NCBI GenBank assembly: GCA_030248195.1
Contig: JASAND010006839.1
Location: 93,641-157,640 of the forward strand
DNA length: 64,000 bases
Direction of reading: 5' to 3'
Source of the DNA: Trissonchulus latispiculum
Lineage: Eukaryota > Nematoda > Enoplea > Enoplida > Ironidae
Shown here: positions 1 through 12,950 of the stretch, one piece after another
How the letters are laid out: each line of letters begins with the position of its first letter
Numbering within the stretch: the stretch's first letter is position 1
The notes under the pieces: model-generated
Seen by the model: the letters and a program-made list of their open reading frames with translations, nothing else
Told to the model about the DNA's origin: nothing
Databases searched by the model: none
Translations under genes and position numbers: made by a program

Positions 1-1891
1 GCATTTTATCAATACCTATTCGCAGGAGTTCGTTGCTTAAAGCTAGAGAATTCGCCAAAAAACCATTTTGGCAAAATTGCGATTATTTTGTTTTAAACAT
101 TGATTTCTCAAAAACTACCCAATAGAATCGCGTAATTTTGGGGCTGAATGAAAATTCGCCCTATTGCGGAGGGACATTTTTCTTGGTTTGAGCTAAAACA
201 TCTCCAGTTGTGAAAAAACTGAATAGAAATTTGCGAAATTTCGTGTGATCGCGCATTTGCCGGATTTTCTGGAGTAATGAGACTTGTTGAGCCAAATCCA
301 AAAAAATGTCCCTCGGCCCACATGTCCTTCATATCATGGCGCAATAAGAAATTTTGGCCGATTCTACAGTTTTGAGAAATCGATGTTCAAAAATTTTTGG
401 TCTATATTCAGTCTGCCAGGTGTCAGCATGTCGGAAATTTTTTGCTATTTTTTGCCAGTTTTGTTAGTTTCGTAAGCTCATGTTAATGTTCAGATTATAA
501 GCTTTAAAACGATATATAAAGCTCTTTCCAATTCCCAAAATTGCGAAAGTTATAGCGTTTCGAAAAATCACCACAAAAGCACTGCACAAAAGGATACCAG
601 CACCTTAAGAGGCTTTGCGTCCAGATGCACCCTGGACCATAGGATAACGTGGGGGGGGGGCGGGAATGGGGGGGGGGTGCAGGCCCCCCCCAGACCGACA
701 AAAAACGGGCAGAGCCCCTCAGCGAAAAGGAAAAAAGGGCAGACCCTCTCGTCCAGAAGGCAAGGGCAGACCCCTCAGCGATTTTCACTGAAAACTGGTA
801 ATTTTTTAGCAAATTTTAGCGATTTTTCAAAAAAATCTCTTAAAAATCGCTAAACATTGTCATTTTTTACTAATTTTTAGTCAAAAACGTTAAAAATTAA
901 CAATTTTAGCTAATTTCGGGGCAGACCCCCATAAAATTTCGGATTTTTTCAGGGGTAGACCCCTCGCCGAGGTCGGGGTAGACCCCCCAAAATCGGACCC
1001 CGTGTTAATGTATGCCCTGGACGAAAAAAACCTGGTTTAAGGGTGGGTTTCTATGCCACCTTTCTCCTATCTTTTAGGAAAAAGCATAAAAAATGCCAAT
1101 CACGCAGCAATATATGCAGTTTGAGGTTCGAATCGTTAATATTCAATGGAATCGACCATTGGTGCTGTATTATGAAGAGTTCAACAGATTAAGATGAGAC
1201 AGAGTACAACTAAACGCAGGTATTTGTTCCTTGGCGCTATGTTCACGGAAGTCTTAAAAACCTCAGGTTACTGGACGTCCGATCACCAGTCGCAGTCAGG
1301 CTTGAGCATAAAATCCATAGTCTAACTGAAGTGGTGGATGAGATCTTCAGGAAATACTATTTTTATTTTTTGCGATTGCATTTTTTATAATACAGTAGCA
1401 GATATTGTAGTTGAATTTGGTAGCAAAAATTCAATTAACGTATCTGGTTTAAATTTAAACAGCAAATTCCTAAATTTTTTATTTTGTGGTAGGCTTGTAA
1501 GATTTATGTGATAGAAAGTATGGTAGGGGAATGCGTGTGGTTGGTCAAATATGTTTCTTTCAGGCTCTCTTTCAGGGGTCCCAGTCAGTCCCCCTATGTA
1601 TCCCCCCCCCTCCAAAGTGGAAGAGTTCCGACACCACCCAGAGCCCAGACCCCACCCACCCAAATTTTGTCAGACCCCACCTTCAAAATTTTTGAAATTT
1701 TGGCTCAAAATTAGGGAAGACTCGATTTTTTTGCAAAAATTTCCATTTTTTACGAAAAAATGACCAAGTGCTAAGTCGATTAGAATATTGCTAAAAATTT
1801 TTCTTTCTTTCTTAAAATTTTTCCCCAAATTTGATTTTTCCGGACCGACCCCCTTGAAAACGGGCTGACCGACCCCACCCAGCAACCCACC
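1..1891. other. No gene seen; AT-rich then C-rich repeat text
   Basis: Bases 1-611 are AT-rich and featureless. Bases 612-1010 carry GCAGACCCCC-type words in both strands. The short ORFs here have homopolymer-driven composition and match nothing I know. Confidence 0.5.
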
Positions 1892-2333
1892 CATAGGTGT
1901 ACCAGGCTACAGTTTACCCCCTGTGAGACCCCCCCACGAGAAGGCCAGACCCCCCACCCCCCATACCCGACCTCGACTACTCCCCCTCCAAGCTGAGCTC
2001 AGACCCCCCCTCCCCCCCTACAATTGGGTCCAAACAAGAGAAAAAATGCCAAGTTTTTGCAATTTTTCAAAAATTTTTTGAAAAAGATTGGCTGAAAATA
2101 GTTAAGAAATAGAAACGCTAAAAAATAGGTTGTAATACGCAATACGAATAGTTTTGAAGTAGATTTATGTCGAAAATAGTTGATTTTATGTCAAAAAAGG
2201 GCCATTTTTAGCTGAAAGAAATTTGGGTACAGTTTGGGTACAGTTTTTTCAAAATTTTCAATTTTTTAGACCCCCCCAAGCCAGATTTGGACTTTTTACT
2301 CCCCCCCCAACCGAAACAGGTGGTACAACTATG
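1892..2333 (+). mobile_element. hAT-type MITE (CATAGGTGTACCA family), copy 1
   Basis: Terminal inverted repeats are CATAGGTGTACCA and TGGTACAACTATG. A perfect 8-bp duplication AACCCACC flanks it (1884-1891, 2334-2341), the hallmark length of hAT. Its length is 442 bp and it is noncoding. Confidence 0.85.
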
Positions 2334-3895
2334 AACCCACCCTACATAATTTCGGCTACCCCCACCCCCACCCATAGGTGTGGCTGGGCAAAAAATCTGG
2401 GGGGGGGGGGTTCCGACGGAGGGTGGGGGACATAGTTTCCTTTGGGGGGGGCTGGGGAGGGGGTATCCCCCTCAAAATTTTTGACCAAATTTACCCCCCC
2501 CCATATTTTTTGACTTATCCTCCCCCAACTTTTGGCTACCCCCCCCCGAACCCCCCCCCCAACGTTTTTTGGACCCAAAAAGTTAGCTAAATTTGGTCGA
2601 AAAATGGTCATTTTTTGAAAAATTTTTCTAAAATTTTGACCTAAAACCGCTTTAAAACGGTGCAAAAACACCTAAAACGTTAAGAACAAGCCTTATTTTG
2701 ATGAAAAAAGGGCTAAATTACAGAAAATTTTGCATTTTTTGGCCATTTTTTGTAATTTCTGAGGTCCGAATTCTGGGGGGGGGGTTGGGGGGGGTACCCC
2801 CCATCACATTTCGGAGGTCGGCCAAGATTTACCCCCCCCCCCGAGACCCAAAGTTCCAGGGAAACTATGGTGGGGGGGGACCCCCCTAAAGTTTCGATTT
2901 TATGCCATTTTTGGCCCCTTTTTGGCCAAAAATCTGGGGGGGGGGTCGGAAAAATCCGAAAATCTGGGGGGGGGGGGGCGTCAAAAGTTGTCATTTTGGT
3001 GGGGGGGGGTCCCCCCCCCCCCCCCCACTAACACATCTATGCCCCCACCCCCAACTTTTTCTCAAGGTACACCTATGGCCAGTCTGCAGTTTGCCCCCTG
3101 TGAGAGCCCCCACGAGAATAGGTGTACCAGGCTACAGTTTGCCCTTGTGAGAACCCCTCCCCCATAGGTGTTGGGGGTACCCTTTCAGCCGTTTTCCAAT
3201 CCCCCCCCCAGAAATTTTTGGGGGCCCCCGGGCCCCCTCCCCAACAGGGGGGGGGGTAGTCGAGCCGAAGGCAATTGGCCGAAAAGTTGCATTTTAGGGT
3301 AAATTCTGCAACATTATTCAGAAAAGTCCAAAGTTTTGGCTTAATATGTTTATTATCGCCTGAAATACACGTTTATAACGGTTTTATGGACATTTAGACT
3401 CAATATTGACCTTATTCTGGACTCAGAAACATGTTGGCATTCAAGTTTTCGAGTTTGTAAACACTGTCTAATGTTAAAATTACTTAATGATTTCATGTTT
3501 TTCGGCATTAGCAATGGCTGAAAATGCCATTTTTGGCAGAAAAATAGAAACATTTTTGGGGGGGGGGGTCTAAAAAGGGCTCCCCCCAAAATTCCGGGGA
3601 AGGGCCCCCCAATACAAATCCCCGTTACACCTATGACCCCCCCCCGGCTGGTGCGTATGTATCCAGAATTTTGAAGAGGAGGGGATTTTGCCGAAAATTT
3701 ACTGTCAATAAGGGACCAGGGCCAGGGGGTTTGACAAAATTTACTGAACAGATGGAGTTTTGGCAAACATTTACTGAAAAGGAGCGGATTTTGACAAATT
3801 TACACTTTTTGTATATAATGAAGTATTGATGAAAGTTTCCTTATGACAAGAACCCATAAAGAGGAGGTTTCAGCCCTCAAAAGCCTCCCCTGGAT
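2334..3895. repeat. C/G-homopolymer repeat mosaic
   Basis: Runs of 6-12 C or G alternate with A/T-rich text. Further CATAGGTGT ends (2373, 3069-3077 inverted, 3117, 3163, 3627-3635 inverted) suggest overlapping or partial copies of the MITE family. None has a convincing duplication. No gene is seen. Confidence 0.5.
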
Positions 3896-3898
3896 ATC

Positions 3899-3924
3899 AT
3901 AGGGGTCGCGGCAGCGACCCCTAT
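3899..3924. repeat. Hairpin followed by AATATG, copy 1
   Basis: Perfect stem ATAGGGGTCGC / GCGACCCCTAT with loop GGCA, directly followed by AATATG. It marks the start of a dispersed repeat continuing to 4154. Confidence 0.7.
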
Positions 3925-3961
3925 AATATGTGTGAAAAGTGGCTGGAGACAGTGTAAAATA

Positions 3962-4003
3962 AGCTGCGCAGAAGCTGCGCAAAATCCTGCGCAGATCCTG
4001 CGC
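3962..4003. repeat. CTGCGCAG tandem palindromes
   Basis: Four spaced copies of CTGCGCA(G/A) occur here; a related block lies at 20091-20118. It belongs to the repeat that continues to 4154. Confidence 0.6.
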
Positions 4004-4014
4004 AGATTTCATGC

Positions 4015-4154
4015 GCAAATTGTAGAGCACATCGAGTTTAGTATGTCTGTGAAGTTTCAGCCCCGTATCACTTACCGTTAAAAAGTTGCGCCCCGGACCG
4101 GTTATGGCGGCGATGTTTTTTTCCGGTTTCTCCTATTTGATGGTTGTATTGTAC
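4015..4154 (+). repeat. Left arm of a split palindrome
   Basis: It matches the reverse complement of 13855-13996 almost base for base (TTGTAGAGCACATCGAG ... TTGTATTGTAC). A diverged copy lies at about 20090-20240. Confidence 0.8.
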
Positions 4155-6849
4155 ATAATGTTCGCCGCTTTCACGTGATCTGCAGCGGTGGGCCAACCTA
4201 AAGGGCTATGGGGTCTAGTAGTACCCTCTAAAGAATTTAAGAATCACAACTTTTTTGCGCCGCAGCTGCGCCACAGCGCCGCAGTGGCGCCGCAAAATCG
4301 GCTCATAGCGAAAAGTGACCATTTTTTGTGGTCGTCGCTCAGGTCGAACTTTACGAGCTGGAGCTGATTTCTTTTTATATTCAGAAATTACATATATTGA
4401 ACTAACTAACGGTCCAGGTTGCGTTTCTCTATCACTTCCCTAGCGACCACAGTGGCTCGTCAAAGATGGCGAAAATTCGAAAAATGAAAAATCGAAATTT
4501 CTCGCTATCTATTTAACTTTAAACGCTCAAATCTTCCATACAATGGTTTTTTGGCACGGAGAATCGATTCCCGCAGTCAGTTTTACCGTCAGACCCACCC
4601 ATCTTGCTGGGCTGGTTCCACTTTGCCGTCGGGAGGGTCAAGTCGGAAACCGCTTCTTGGAGGTCCATAGTAGGCTTTACCTGGCCTCTCAAAACTTTGT
4701 CTATAGGGGTTTTCTGGTGCGCCCAGCTCATTCCCGGTGTCCTTTTTGCCGTAGGACTCATCCATCTTGCTGTGCTGGTTCCACTTTGCCGTCTGGAGGG
4801 TCATGTCGGAAACCGCTTCCTGGAGGTCCATAGTAGGCTCTACCTGGCCTCTCAAAACTTTGTCTACAGGGGTTTTCTGGTGTGCCCAGCTCATTCCCGG
4901 TATCCGTTTTGCCGTCCGACGTACCTATTTTGCTGGGCTGGTTCCACTTTGCCGTTTGAAGGGTCAGTCGGGTGGGGGGTCAAGTGGTCGAAAATAAAAT
5001 TTTTCAAAAGTGGTCAAATTTGGTACCAAATGAAAGCCCTAAGCGAGCTGAGCAACGTTTGTCATAGAACCGCATGCTCAAAGTGGCTGTAGAGTGCTGT
5101 GGTGGGGTGGGGTGGGGACTTGGCGATTTTCGGTCAAAAATGAAAGTTTTCAAAAGTGGTCAATTTTGGTACCAAATGAAAGCCCTAAGCGAGCTGAGCA
5201 ACTTTTGTCATAGAACCGCATGCTCAAAGTGGCTGTAGAACTAGGCTGTAGGCTCAAGTAACAAAAATGCTCCGCACAAAAGGGGATAATATGTGTGTTG
5301 GGTCTATGTCTATCCTTTAAATTCTGGTTGAGAAAGGCATAAATCCGACATCGCAAAGGTTGCTCAGCTCACTTATGGCTTTCATTTGATATCAAATTTT
5401 ACCACTTTTGAAAAATTTTATTTTTGGCCCAAAATCGCCTAAGTCCCCACCCCACCCCACCACAGCACTCTACAGCCAATTTGGGTGTGCAGTTCTATGG
5501 CAAAAGTTGCTCAGCTCACTTAGGGCTTTCATTTGATACCAAATTTTACCACTTTTGATAAATTTTATTTTTGACCCAAAATAGCCTAAGTCCCCACCCC
5601 ACCCCACCACAGCACTCTACAGCCACTTTGGGTATGCAATTCTATGACAAAAGTTGCTCAGCTTACTTAGAGCTTTCATTTGGTACCAAATTTGACCACT
5701 TTTGAAAAATTTAATTTTTGACCGAAAATCGCCTAAGTCCCCACCCCCACCCCACCACAGCACTCTACAGCGCACTTTGGGTATGCAGTTCTATGACAAA
5801 AGTTGCTCAGCTCCACCCAGGGCTTTCATTTGATATCAAATTTTACCACTTTTGAAAAATTTCATTTTTGACCCGAAAATCGCCTAAGTCCCAACCCCAC
5901 CCCACAACATCTACAGCCACTTTGGGTACTGCAGTTCTATGACAAAAGTTGCTCAGCTCGCTTAGGGCTTTCATTTGATACAAATTTGACCACTTTTGAG
6001 AAACTTTATTTCGACCATTTGACCCTCCCACCCGACTGACCCTTCAAACGGCAAAGTAGAACCAGCCCAGCAAAATATAGATACGCCGGACGGCAAAACG
6101 AGTACAGGGAATGAGCTGAGCACACCGGAAAACCCCCTATAGACAAAGTTTTGAGAGGCCAGATAGAGCCTACTATGGACCTCCAGGAAGCGGTTTCCGA
6201 CTTGACCCTCCCGAGGGCAAAGTAGAACCAGCCCAGCAATATAGACACGTCGGACGGCAAAACGGATACCGGGAACGAGCTGGGCACACCAGAAAACCCC
6301 TATAGACAAGTTTTGAGAGACCCAGGTAAAGCCTACTATGGACCTCCAGGTTGCGGTTTCCGACTTGACCCTCCCGACAGCAAAGTGGAACCAGCACAGC
6401 AAGATGGGTGGGCCTGACGGTAAAAAATGACTGTGGGAATCGATTCTCCGTGCGAGAAAACCATTGTATTAGAAAGATTTGAGCTTTTTAAAGTTGAACA
6501 GATAGCGAGAAATTTCGATTTTTCATTTTTCAGAATTTTCGCCATTTTGACGGGCCACTGTGGTCGCTAGGGAAGTGATGAAAACGCAACCTGGACCGTT
6601 AGTTAGTTCAATATATGTAATTTCATGAATATAAAAAGAAATCAGCTCCAGCTCGGCAACGTTCGACCTGAGCGACGACCACAAAAATGGTCTTTTCGCT
6701 ATGAGCCGATTTTGCGGCGCCACTGCGGCGCTGGGGCTGTGCGGCGCAAAAAAGTTGTGATTCTTAAATTCTTTAGAGGGTACTACCAGATCCCATAGCC
6801 CTTTAGGTTGGCCCACCGCTGCAGATCACGTGAAAGCGGCGAACATTAT
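4155..6849. mobile_element. Foldback element with long inverted arms and internal minisatellites
   Basis: The outer arms (about 4155-5100 and 5900-6849) are inverted copies beginning ATAATGTTCGCCGC. They contain a GC-rich block of GCGCCGCAG words, then a roughly 160-bp unit (GTCGGAAACCGCTTC...) repeated two to three times per arm. Next is a roughly 147-bp unit (TTTCATTTGATACC...CACCCCACCACAGCACTC), about five copies on the right (5378-5985) and two on the left. The asymmetric centre holds a fragment (5252-5312) matching 14040-14098. No coding function recognised; the ORFs along it are repeat shadows. Confidence 0.82.
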
Positions 6850-6850
6850 C

Positions 6851-6876
6851 ATGAGGGTGCGCGGAGCGCCCCTCAT
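6851..6876. repeat. Hairpin followed by AATATG, copy 2
   Basis: Near-perfect stem ATGAGGGTGCGC / GCGCCCCTCAT, followed by AATATGAGCTATAAAGGC. It lies two bases beyond the end of the foldback element. Confidence 0.65.
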
Positions 6877-7410
6877 AATATGAGCTATAAAGGCACTTTG
6901 CGGATTTGGGAAACTGTTAATTAGCCATAACTAATTAACGGTAGGGAGTTGAGAGCTAAAGTTTACATTTTTGAAATCTCCAGGCCAAGAGCTTTCGAAT
7001 GATACCAAACTTGCCCGGAAAAAAATGAACTTTGAAAAAATCGACTTTTTGATACAAGTTTAAAAGTGGGGGGTTTTTTTCTCTGTATCGACCACTTTTT
7101 TAGGGCGATTTTTGCGCACACCGATTTTTCAAACGGCCCATAGGAAAAATTTTTCTATACTAATTTTTGATTATCTAGGCGATGGTCCAGATCAAGTTTA
7201 TGTTTGATTTCCGAATTTCGCTCTGGGTCGATTTTTACAGATGGTCAAAAATAGAAAAATCGACGTTTGGACTTAGAAATTTTTCGAGGTCGCAACACAG
7301 AAAATTGTCAAAAAGTCGTCTAAAATAGCGTTTTTCGGCCTTGGGATGGTACCCATATATAGTAAATCGGGGTCGCTGAACACGATGAGCATACTGTCGA
7401 CGCCGTATCT
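6877..7410. repeat. Leader of a satellite-bearing repeat
   Basis: No gene is seen. From about 7150 it resembles 31885-32147 (TATCTAGGCGATGGT, CGATTTTTACAGATGGTCAAAAAT, GCGTTTTTCGGCC, ATATATAGTAAATCGGGG). Both run directly into 148-bp satellite units. Confidence 0.65.
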
Positions 7411-10400
7411 CGCCTGGTTCATCTGGTTCAACTGGTTCAACGTTGAACCAGTTCCTGGTTCAAGCTACAGGAGATAGCTGGAAGGTTGATCTTTTGCACA
7501 CAAAGGTTATTGGGCATGGGGAATTCACTGGTGGTGTTATTTTGGGGATCCGACCCAAGGCTGGCCAGATCTGGTTCATCTGGTTCAAAGTTGAACCAGT
7601 TCCTGGTTCAAGCTACTGGAGATAGCTGGAAGGCTGATATTTGGCATACAAAGGTTATTGGGCATGGGGAATTCACTGGTGGTGTTATTTTGGGGATCCG
7701 ACCCATGGCTGGCCAGATCTGGTTCAACTGGTTCAAAGTTGAACCAGTTCCTGGTTCAAGCTACTGGAGATAGCTGGAAGGTTGATATTTGGCATACAAA
7801 GGTTATTGGGCATGGGGAATTCACTGGTGGTGTTATTTTGGGGATCCGACCCATGGCTGGCCAGATCTGGCTCAACTGGTTCAAAGTTGAACCAGTTCCT
7901 GGTTCAAGCGACTGGAGATAGTTGGAAGGCTGGTATTTGGCATACAAAGGTTATTGGGCATGGGGAATTCACTGGTGGTGTTATTTTGGGGATCCGACCC
8001 ATGGCTGGCCAGATCTGGTTCAACTGGTTCAAAGTTGAACCAGTTCCTGGTTCAAGCGACTGGAGATAGCTGGAAGGTTGATATTTGGCATACAAAGGTT
8101 ATTGGGCATGGGGAATTCACTGGTGGTGTTATTTTGGGGATCCGACCCATGGCTGGCCAGATCTGGTTCAACTGGTTCAAAGTTGAACCAGTTCCTGGTT
8201 CAAGCGACTGGAGATAGCTGGAAGGCTGGTATTTGGCATACAAAGGTTATTGGGCATGGGGAATTCACGGGTGGTGTTATTTTGGGGATCCGACCCATGG
8301 CTGGCCGGATCTGGTTCAACTGGTTCAAAGTTGAACCAGTTCCTGGTTCAAGCTACTGGAGATAGCTGGAAGGTTGACATTTGGCATACAAAGGTTATTG
8401 GGCATGGGGAATTCACTGGTGGTGTTATTTTGGGGATCCGACCCATGGCTGGCCACATCTGGTTCAACTGGTTCAAAGTTGAACCAGTTCCTGGTTCAAG
8501 CTACTGGAGATAGCTGGAAGGCTGATATTTGGCATACAAAGGTTATTGGGCATGGGGAATTCACTGGTGGTGTTATTTTGGGGATCCGACCCATGGCTGG
8601 CCAGATCTGGTTCAACTGGTTCAAAGTTGAACCAGTTCCTGGTTCAAGCGACTGGAGATAGCTGGAAGGTTGATATTTGGCATACAAAGGTTATTGGGCA
8701 TGGGGAATTCACCGGTGGTGTTATTTTGGGGTTCCGACCCATGGCTGGCCGGATCTGGTTCAACTGGTTCAAAGTTGAACCAGTTCCTGGTTCAGGCTAC
8801 TGGACATAGCTGGAAGGCTGACATTTGGCATACAAAGGTTGTTGGGCATGGGGAATTTACTGGTGGTGTTATTTTGGGGTTCCGACCCATGGCTGGCCGG
8901 ATCTGGTTCAACTGGTTCAAAGTTGAACCAGTTCCTGGTTCAAGCGACTGGAGATAGCTGGAAGGCTGACATTTGGCATACAAAGGTTATTGGGCATGGG
9001 GAATTCACCGGTGGTGTTATTTTGGGGTTCCGACCCATGGCTGGCCAGATCTGGTTCAACTGGTTCAAAGTTGAACCAGTTCCTGGTTCAAGCGACTGGA
9101 GATAGCTGGAAGGTTGATATTTGGCATACAAAGGTTGTTGGGCATGGGGAATTCACTGGTGGTGTTATTTTGGGGATCCGACCCATGGCTGGCCGGATCT
9201 GGTTCAACTGGTTCAAAGTTGAACCAGTTCCTGGTTCAAGCGACTGGAGATAGCTGGAAGGTTGATATTTGGCATACAAAGGTTATTGGGCATGGGGAAT
9301 TCACCGGTGGTGTTATTTTGGGGATCCGACCCATGGCTGGCCGGATCTGGTTCAACTGGTTCAAAGTTGAACCAGTTCCTGGTTCAGGCTACTGGAGATA
9401 GCTGGAAGGCTGACATTTGGCATACAAAGGTTATTGGGCATGGGGAATTCACCGGTGGTGTTATTTTGGGGTTCCGACCCATGGCTGGCCGGATCTGGTT
9501 CAACTGGTTCAAAGTTGAACCAGTTCCTGGTTCAGGCTACTGGACATAGCTGGAAGGCTGACATTTGGCATACAAAGGTTGTTGGGCATGGGGAATTCAC
9601 TGGTGGTGTTATTTTGGGGATCCGACCCATGGCTGGCCAGATCTGGTTCAACTGGTTCAAAGTTGAACCAGTTCCTGGTTCAAGCTACTGGAGATAGCTG
9701 GAAGGCTGATATTTGGCATACAAAGGTTATTGGGCATGGGGAATTCACTGGTGGTGTTATTTTGGGGATCCGACCCAAGGTTGGCCAGATCTGGTTCAAA
9801 GTTGAACCAGTTCCTGGTTCAAGCTACTGGAGATAGCTGGAAGGCTGATATTTGGCATACAAAGGTTATTGGGCATGGGGAATTCACTGGTGGTGTTATT
9901 TTGGGGATCCGACCCATGGCTGGCCAGATCTGGTTCAACTGGTTCAAAGTTGAACCAGTTCCTGGTTCAAGCGACTGGAGATAGCTGGAAGGTTGATATT
10001 TGGCATACAAAGGTTATTGGGCATGGGGAATTCACCGGTGGTGTTATTTTGGGGTTCCGACCCATGGCTGGCCGGACGGATCTGGTTCAACTGGTTCAAA
10101 GTTGAACCAGTTCCTGGTTCAGGCTACTGGACATAGCTGGAAGGCTGATATTTGGCATACAAAGGTTATTGGGCATGGGGAATTCACTGGTGGTGTTATT
10201 TTGGGGATCCGACCCATGGCTGGCCAGATCTGGTTCAACTGGTTCAAAGTTGAACCAGTTCCTGGTTCAAGCGACTGGAGATAGCTGGAAGGTTGATATT
10301 TGGCATACAAAGGTTATTGGGCATGGGGAATTCACTGGTGGTGTTATTTTGGGGATCCGACCCATGGCTGGCCACATCTGGTTCAACTGGTTCAAAGTTG

Positions 10401-12830
10401 AACCAGTTCCTGGTTCAAGCTACTGGAGATAGCTGGAAGGCTGATATTTGGCATACAAAGGTTATTGGGCATGTGGAATTCACTGGTGGTGTTATTTTGG
10501 GGATCCGACCCATGGCTGGCCAGATCTGGCTCAACTGGTTCAAAGTTGAACCAGTTCCTGGTTCAAGCGACTGGAGATAGCTGGAAGGCTGATATTTGGC
10601 ATACAAAGGTTGTTGGGCATGGGGAATTCACTGGTGGTGTTATTTTGGGGATCCGACCCATGGCTGGCCAGATCTGGTTCAACTGGTTCAAAGTTGAACC
10701 AGTTCCTGGTTCAAGCGACTGGAGATAGCTGGAAGGTTGATATTTGGCATACAAAGGTTATTGGGCATGGGGAATTCACTGGTGGTGTTATTTTGGGGAT
10801 CCGACCCATGGCTGGCCAGATCTGGTTCAACTGGTTCAAAGTTGAACCAGTTCCTGGTTCAAGCGACTGGAGATACCTGGAAGGCTGGTATTTGGCATAC
10901 AAAGGTTATTGGGCATGGGGAATTCACTGGTGGTGTTATTTCGGGGATCCGACCCATGGCTGGCCAGATCTGGTTCAACTGGTTCAAAGTTGAACCAGTT
11001 CCTGGTTCAAGCGACTGGAGATAGCTGGAAGGTTGATATTTGGCATACAAAGGTTATTGGGCATGGGGAATTCACTGGTGGTGTTATTTTGGGGATCCGA
11101 CCCATGGCTGGCCAGATCTGGTTCAACTGGTTCAAAGTTGAACCAGTTCCTGGTTCAAGCTACTGGAGATAGCTGGAAGGCTGATATTTGGCATACAAAG
11201 GTTATTGGGCATGTGGAATTCACTGGTGGTGTTATTTTGGGGATCCGACCCATGGCTGGCCAGATCTGGCTCAACTGGTTCAAAGTTGAACCAGTTCCTG
11301 GTTCAAGCTACTGGAGATAGCTGGAAGGCTGGTATTTGGCATACAAAGGTTATTGGGCATGGGGAATTCACTGGTGGTGTTATTTTGGGGATCCGACCCA
11401 TGGCTGGCCAGATCTGGTTCAACTGGTTCAAAGTTGAACCAGTTCCTGGTTCAAGCGACTGGAGATAGCTGGAAGGTTGATATTTGGCATACAAAGGTTA
11501 TTGGGCATGGGGAATTCACTGGTGGTGTTATTTTGGGGATCCGACCCATGGCTGGCCAGATCTGGTTCAACTGGTTCAAAGTTGAACCAGTTCCTGGTTC
11601 AAGCGACTGGAGATAGCTGGAAGGTTGATATTTGGCATACAAAGGTTATTGGGCATGGGGAATTCACCGGTGGTGTTATTTTGGGGATCCGACCCATGGC
11701 TGGCCGGATCTGGTTCAACTGGTTCAAAGTTGAACCAGTTCCTGGTTCAGGCTACTGGACATAGCTGGAAGGCTGACATTTGGCATACAAAGGTTGTTGG
11801 GCATGGGGAATTTACTGGTGGTGTTATTTTGGGGTTCCGACCCATGGCTGGCCAGATCTGGTTCAACTGGTTCAAAGTTGAACCAGTTCCTGGTTCAAGC
11901 GACTGGAGATAGCTGGAAGGCTGACATTTGGCATACAAAGGTTATTGGGCATGGGGAATTCACCGGTGGTGTTATTTTGGGGTTCCGACCCATGGCTGGC
12001 CAGATCTGGTTCAACTGGTTCAAAGTTGAACCAGTTCCTGGTTCAAGCGACTGGACATAGCTGGAAGGCTGACATTTGGCATACAAAGGTTGTTGGGCAT
12101 GGGGAATTTACTGGTGGTGTTATTTTGGGGTTCCGACCCATGGCTGGCCGGATCTGGTTCAACTGGTTCAAAGTTGAACCAGTTCCTGGTTCAAGCGACT
12201 GGAGATAGCTGGAAGGTTGATATTTGGCATACAAAGGTTATTGGGCATGGGGAATTCACCGGTGGTGTTATTTTGGGGTTCCGACCCATGGCTGGCCGGA
12301 TCTGGTTCAACTGGTTCAAAGTTGAACCAGTTCCTGGTTCAGGCTACTGGACATAGCTGGAAGGCTGACATTTGGCATACAAAGGTTATTGGGCATGGGG
12401 AATTCACCGGTGGTGTTATTTTGGGGTTCCGACCCATGGCTGGCCGGATCTGGTTCAACTGGTTCAAAGTTGAACCAGTTCCTGGTTCAGGCTACTGGAC
12501 ATAGCTGGAAGGCTGACATTTGGCATACAAAGGTTATTGGGCATGGGGAATTTACTGGTGGTGTTATTTCGGGGATCCGACCCATGGCTGGCCAGATCTG
12601 GTTCATCTGGTTCAAAGTTGAACCAGTTCCTGGTTCAAGCTACTGGAGATAGCTGGAAGGCTGATATTTGGCATACAAAGGTTATTGGGCATGGGGGATC
12701 CGCTGGTGTTGTTATTTTGGGGATCCGACCCAAGGCTGGCCAGATCTGGTTCATCTGGTTCAAAGTTGAACCAGTTCCTGGTTCAAGCTACTGGAGATAG
12801 CTGGAAGGCTGATATTTGGCATACGATTTG
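7411..12830 (+). repeat. 148-bp satellite array, about 37 copies
   Basis: Units are highly similar head-to-tail copies of 148 bp. Each holds the palindrome AACTGGTTCAA-AG-TTGAACCAGTT and CTGGTTCAAGC, GATAGCTGGAAGG, GGCATACAAAGGTTATTGGGC and CCGACCCATGGCTGGCC words. One unit (9730-9868) lacks 9 bp; one near 10075 has 4 extra bp. Variant marks (GGATCC or GGTTCC; CTACTGG or CGACTGG; AAGGTTG or AAGGCTG; GAGATAG or GACATAG) recur in blocks: 8665-8960 resembles 11618-11913. Because 148 is not a multiple of 3, the many 60-95 codon ORFs here are repeat artefacts. Confidence 0.97.
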
Positions 12831-12950
12831 CATACAAATGTTATTGGGGGAGGTGGGGGAGGGACATACGAATTGGTCATATATACCACCTAAAACAGCG
12901 TTTTTCGGAGTTTTGGAGCCTTAATAAGGCGGCGCTCCCAAAAATTGGAA
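12831..12950. repeat. Tail of the satellite-bearing repeat
   Basis: It contains CAGCGTTTTTCGGAGTTTTGG and ends GGCGCTCCCAAAAA...GAAGG, directly before a foldback. The second locus ends the same way (33500-33530: GCAGCGTTCCCAAAAA...GGAGG). No gene. Confidence 0.55.

Noticed and set aside
2373..3077. A full copy of the CATAGGTGT MITE family
   Set aside because: The ends match, but the flanking octamers differ (CCCCCACC, GCCAGTCT), so the borders are not supported.
3899..3924. Helitron 3' hairpin
   Set aside because: The hairpins are followed by AATATG and not by CTRR, and no TC 5' end was found.
7411..12830. CRISPR array
   Set aside because: The whole 148-bp unit is repeated with no unique spacers, and the DNA is eukaryotic.
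7443..12924. Dozens of 60-127 codon ORFs on both strands
   Set aside because: They recur at multiples of 148 bp in shifting frames and follow the satellite unit, so they are by-products of the repeat.
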